Source: Fimbriimonas ginsengisoli Gsoil 348
GTDB lineage: Bacteria; Armatimonadota; Fimbriimonadia; Fimbriimonadales; Fimbriimonadaceae
DNA: 64,000 bases
Assembly (NCBI RefSeq): GCF_000724625.1
Contig: NZ_CP007139.1
Span: forward strand, 4,588,001 to 4,652,000
Reading direction: 5' to 3'
This document shows, one piece after another, positions 62,323-64,000 of the stretch (positions are counted from its first letter, which is position 1; every line of letters starts with the position of its first letter). Position numbers and translations under genes: made by a program. The notes under the pieces were generated by a model. It made no database searches and was not told the origin of the DNA. It worked only from the letters and a program-made list of their open reading frames with translations.

Positions 62323-64000
62323 ATGAAACCCACCGTTCTCGTTCTCGGCTCCGGCCCCATTCGCATCGGCCAAGGGATCGAGTTCGATTATTCCTGCGTC
62401 CACTGTGTCTGGTCTCTGCGGGAAATGGGTTACCGCGCGATCATCGTCAACAATAATCCAGAAACCGTCAGCACCGACTTCGACACGGGCGACGGTCTTT
62501 ACTTTGAACCGGTGACGCTAGAAGACGTTCTCGACGTGATCGCCCACGAAAATCCGATTGGCGTGGTCTGCCAGTTCGGGGGACAGACGGCGATCAACCT
62601 TGCCCAGGGGCTCAGCGACTCCGGGATCGCCGTGCTCGGCACCAGTCCGGCGGCGATCGCCAGCGCGGAAGATCGCGAGCAATTCGACGCGCTGCTCGAG
62701 GAGCTCGACATTCCTCGCCCACGAGGTAAGGGTGTTCGGTCTCTGGAGCAGGCGAAGGAAATCGCCCGTGAAGTCGGTTACCCGGTTCTGGTCCGGCCCA
62801 GCTTCGTTCTAGGCGGCCGCGGCATGGAAATCGTGTTCTCCGAAGGTCAGCTCGAAGGATTCTATCGCGAAGCCGAGGATGCCAATCCGGGACAACCGGT
62901 CCTCGTGGACAAGTATCTGCTCGGCAAAGAGGCCGAGGTCGACGTCATTTCGGACGGCGAAGAGACGCTGGTGCCGGGAATCATGGAGCATATCGAGCGG
63001 GCCGGCGTCCATTCCGGCGATTCGATGGCCGTCTACCCCCCCGTGTCACTTTCGGCGAACGTGCAGGCCCAGATGGTCACCAGCGCCTGTAAGATCGCCC
63101 GCGCCCTCGGGGTCAAAGGGCTGATGAATATTCAGTTCGTCATCCAAGACGAGATCGCGTATGTCCTGGAAGTAAACCCGCGCGCCAGCCGGACCGTGCC
63201 GTACTTGAGCAAGGTTACAGGTATCCGAATGGTCGACCTCGCCACCCGTTGCATGATGGGCGAGAAGCTTCGGGACATGGGATACGCGAGCGGGCTTTGG
63301 ATTCTAAGTGGCTCCCGGTCCAAAAACTTGGAGCAAGGCGGCGAAGCTCCATGTGCCCTGCCGGAGTTTGCCGATATGTTCGGTCTTACCGAACGAAAGC
63401 CCCCGACCGACGCTCCGGGAAACATTCTTCGCGAATCCGAATTCATCGGAGGCGCACCGTCCCTGCCGGCGCCGTTCCTTTACGCAATCAAAGCCCCGGT
63501 GTTTTCGTTCCAGAAGCTAGGACGCGTCGAGCCATCGCTTGGGCCTGAAATGAAGTCGACCGGGGAGATCTTAGGGATCGATAACACCTTCGAGGGGGCG
63601 CTCTATAAGGCGCTCGTCGCCAGTGGCATCAATTTTAAGGGCGATGGCTGCGTCCTCATGACGGTGCGCGACGACGACAAGCCGATGGCACTCGAAATTG
63701 CCCGGGGGCTGCACGAATCGGGCCGGCAGATCGCCGCGACGCCGGGGACTGCCGACATCCTCCAACAGGCCGGCATCCCATGCGAGCGGGTGAACAAGAT
63801 TCAGCTTGGCTCGCCGAATATTCTCGACCTGATCATGGCCGGGCGCGTAAGCCTTATGATCAACACGCCCGGGCTAAACGAGACCAGCGAGAGCGAGGCC
63901 GCCCGAATCCGCCGGGCCTGCATCGAAACCGGCATCCCGTGCGTCACCAGCATCGATACGGCCGCCGCTCTCATTCGGGCGTTGGAGGTCTTCGCCAACC
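62323..64000 (+). CDS. carB: Carbamoyl-phosphate synthase large subunit, C-terminal half as separate gene (3' end outside window)
   Basis: 559 residues are visible to the right edge with no stop. They match the second half of CarB: GSGPIRIGQGIEFDYSCVH, NNNPETVSTDFDTGD and LYFEPVTLEDVL, ATP-grasp PVLVRPSFVLGGRGMEIV and GIMEHIERAGVHSGDS, LEVNPRASRTVPYLSK, then the MGS-like regulatory domain start. The N-terminal half is not upstream, where a divergent gene lies, so carB is split. After LRDMGYASGL about 50-60 residues (to SLPAPFLY, about 322-380) are inserted before AIKAPVFSF; that DNA contains small hairpins. It makes carbamoyl phosphate for arginine and pyrimidines. Confidence 0.9.
   Translation, partial: MKPTVLVLGSGPIRIGQGIEFDYSCVHCVWSLREMGYRAIIVNNNPETVSTDFDTGDGLYFEPVTLEDVLDVIAHENPIGVVCQFGGQTAINLAQGLSDSGIAVLGTSPAAIASAEDREQFDALLEELDIPRPRGKGVRSLEQAKEIAREVGYPVLVRPSFVLGGRGMEIVFSEGQLEGFYREAEDANPGQPVLVDKYLLGKEAEVDVISDGEETLVPGIMEHIERAGVHSGDSMAVYPPVSLSANVQAQMVTSACKIARALGVKGLMNIQFVIQDEIAYVLEVNPRASRTVPYLSKVTGIRMVDLATRCMMGEKLRDMGYASGLWILSGSRSKNLEQGGEAPCALPEFADMFGLTERKPPTDAPGNILRESEFIGGAPSLPAPFLYAIKAPVFSFQKLGRVEPSLGPEMKSTGEILGIDNTFEGALYKALVASGINFKGDGCVLMTVRDDDKPMALEIARGLHESGRQIAATPGTADILQQAGIPCERVNKIQLGSPNILDLIMAGRVSLMINTPGLNETSESEAARIRRACIETGIPCVTSIDTAAALIRALEVFAN

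Overview
The window is one contiguous piece of a GC-rich, gene-dense bacterial chromosome. Several things fit an Armatimonadota bacterium of the Fimbriimonas type: many stand-alone prepilin genes sharing the [10 protein letters not shown] leader, a Spy-like protein next to a type II secretion/type IV pilus hybrid operon, many secreted carbohydrate-active enzymes, and short leaders. That placement is inferred from gene style, not from a marker gene. I recognise no rRNA or tRNA gene and no CRISPR array.

Layout. 1-11570: one long + operon for a secretion/pseudopilus machine: ATPase E (5' end outside the window), F, pseudopilins G/H/I/J/K, a fused PilM-PilN/GspL protein, a PilO/GspM-like protein, a PilP/GspC-like protein with an Arg/Gly-rich tail, secretin D, and a Spy/CpxP-like protein, closed by a strong terminator. 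11660-21545: small proteins (a TusA-like one and a degenerate M41-like one), a sorbosone/glucose-dehydrogenase-type lipoprotein, a frameshifted GH20 hexosaminidase, BioY, a solute-binding lipoprotein, a Gfo/Idh/MocA oxidoreductase and a flavin-dependent halogenase-like enzyme. 21617-30771: a sugar block with a GH144-like endo-glucanase, an operon of lipoprotein, LacI regulator and prepilin, a GH94 phosphorylase, a WbsX/GH99-like protein and a jelly-roll-like secreted protein. GH144 with GH94 suggests beta-1,2-glucan use. 30975-35410: a large secreted protein with a caspase-like C-terminal region, then groES-groEL.

35411-39515 is an AT-richer island with a KAP-family P-loop NTPase and two small partners, bordered by gene remnants; it is the best candidate for an undescribed defence-like cassette. 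39551-40674 holds two copies of a large inverted-repeat element flanking a small membrane protein gene. 40707-50327: acetolactate decarboxylase, a PafA-like phosphatase, two prepilin genes each followed by a small membrane protein gene, feoAB and lysS. 50396-64000: a thioredoxin-polysaccharide deacetylase fusion, an alpha-2-macroglobulin-like protein in operon with a secreted AMMECR1 protein, a large secreted unknown, an LCP protein coupled to a pilin-like protein, two small unknowns, and the C-terminal half of carbamoyl-phosphate synthase large subunit as its own gene, running off the right edge.

Two themes run through the window. Many monocistronic or first genes have a TAnnnT box ending 6-8 bases before the start codon and no Shine-Dalgarno sequence, which implies leaderless mRNAs; genes inside operons use Shine-Dalgarno sites and 4-base overlaps. 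Several families of palindromic repeats fill the intergenic gaps, and in at least two places (lysS and the deacetylase gene) appear to have become part of a coding sequence.
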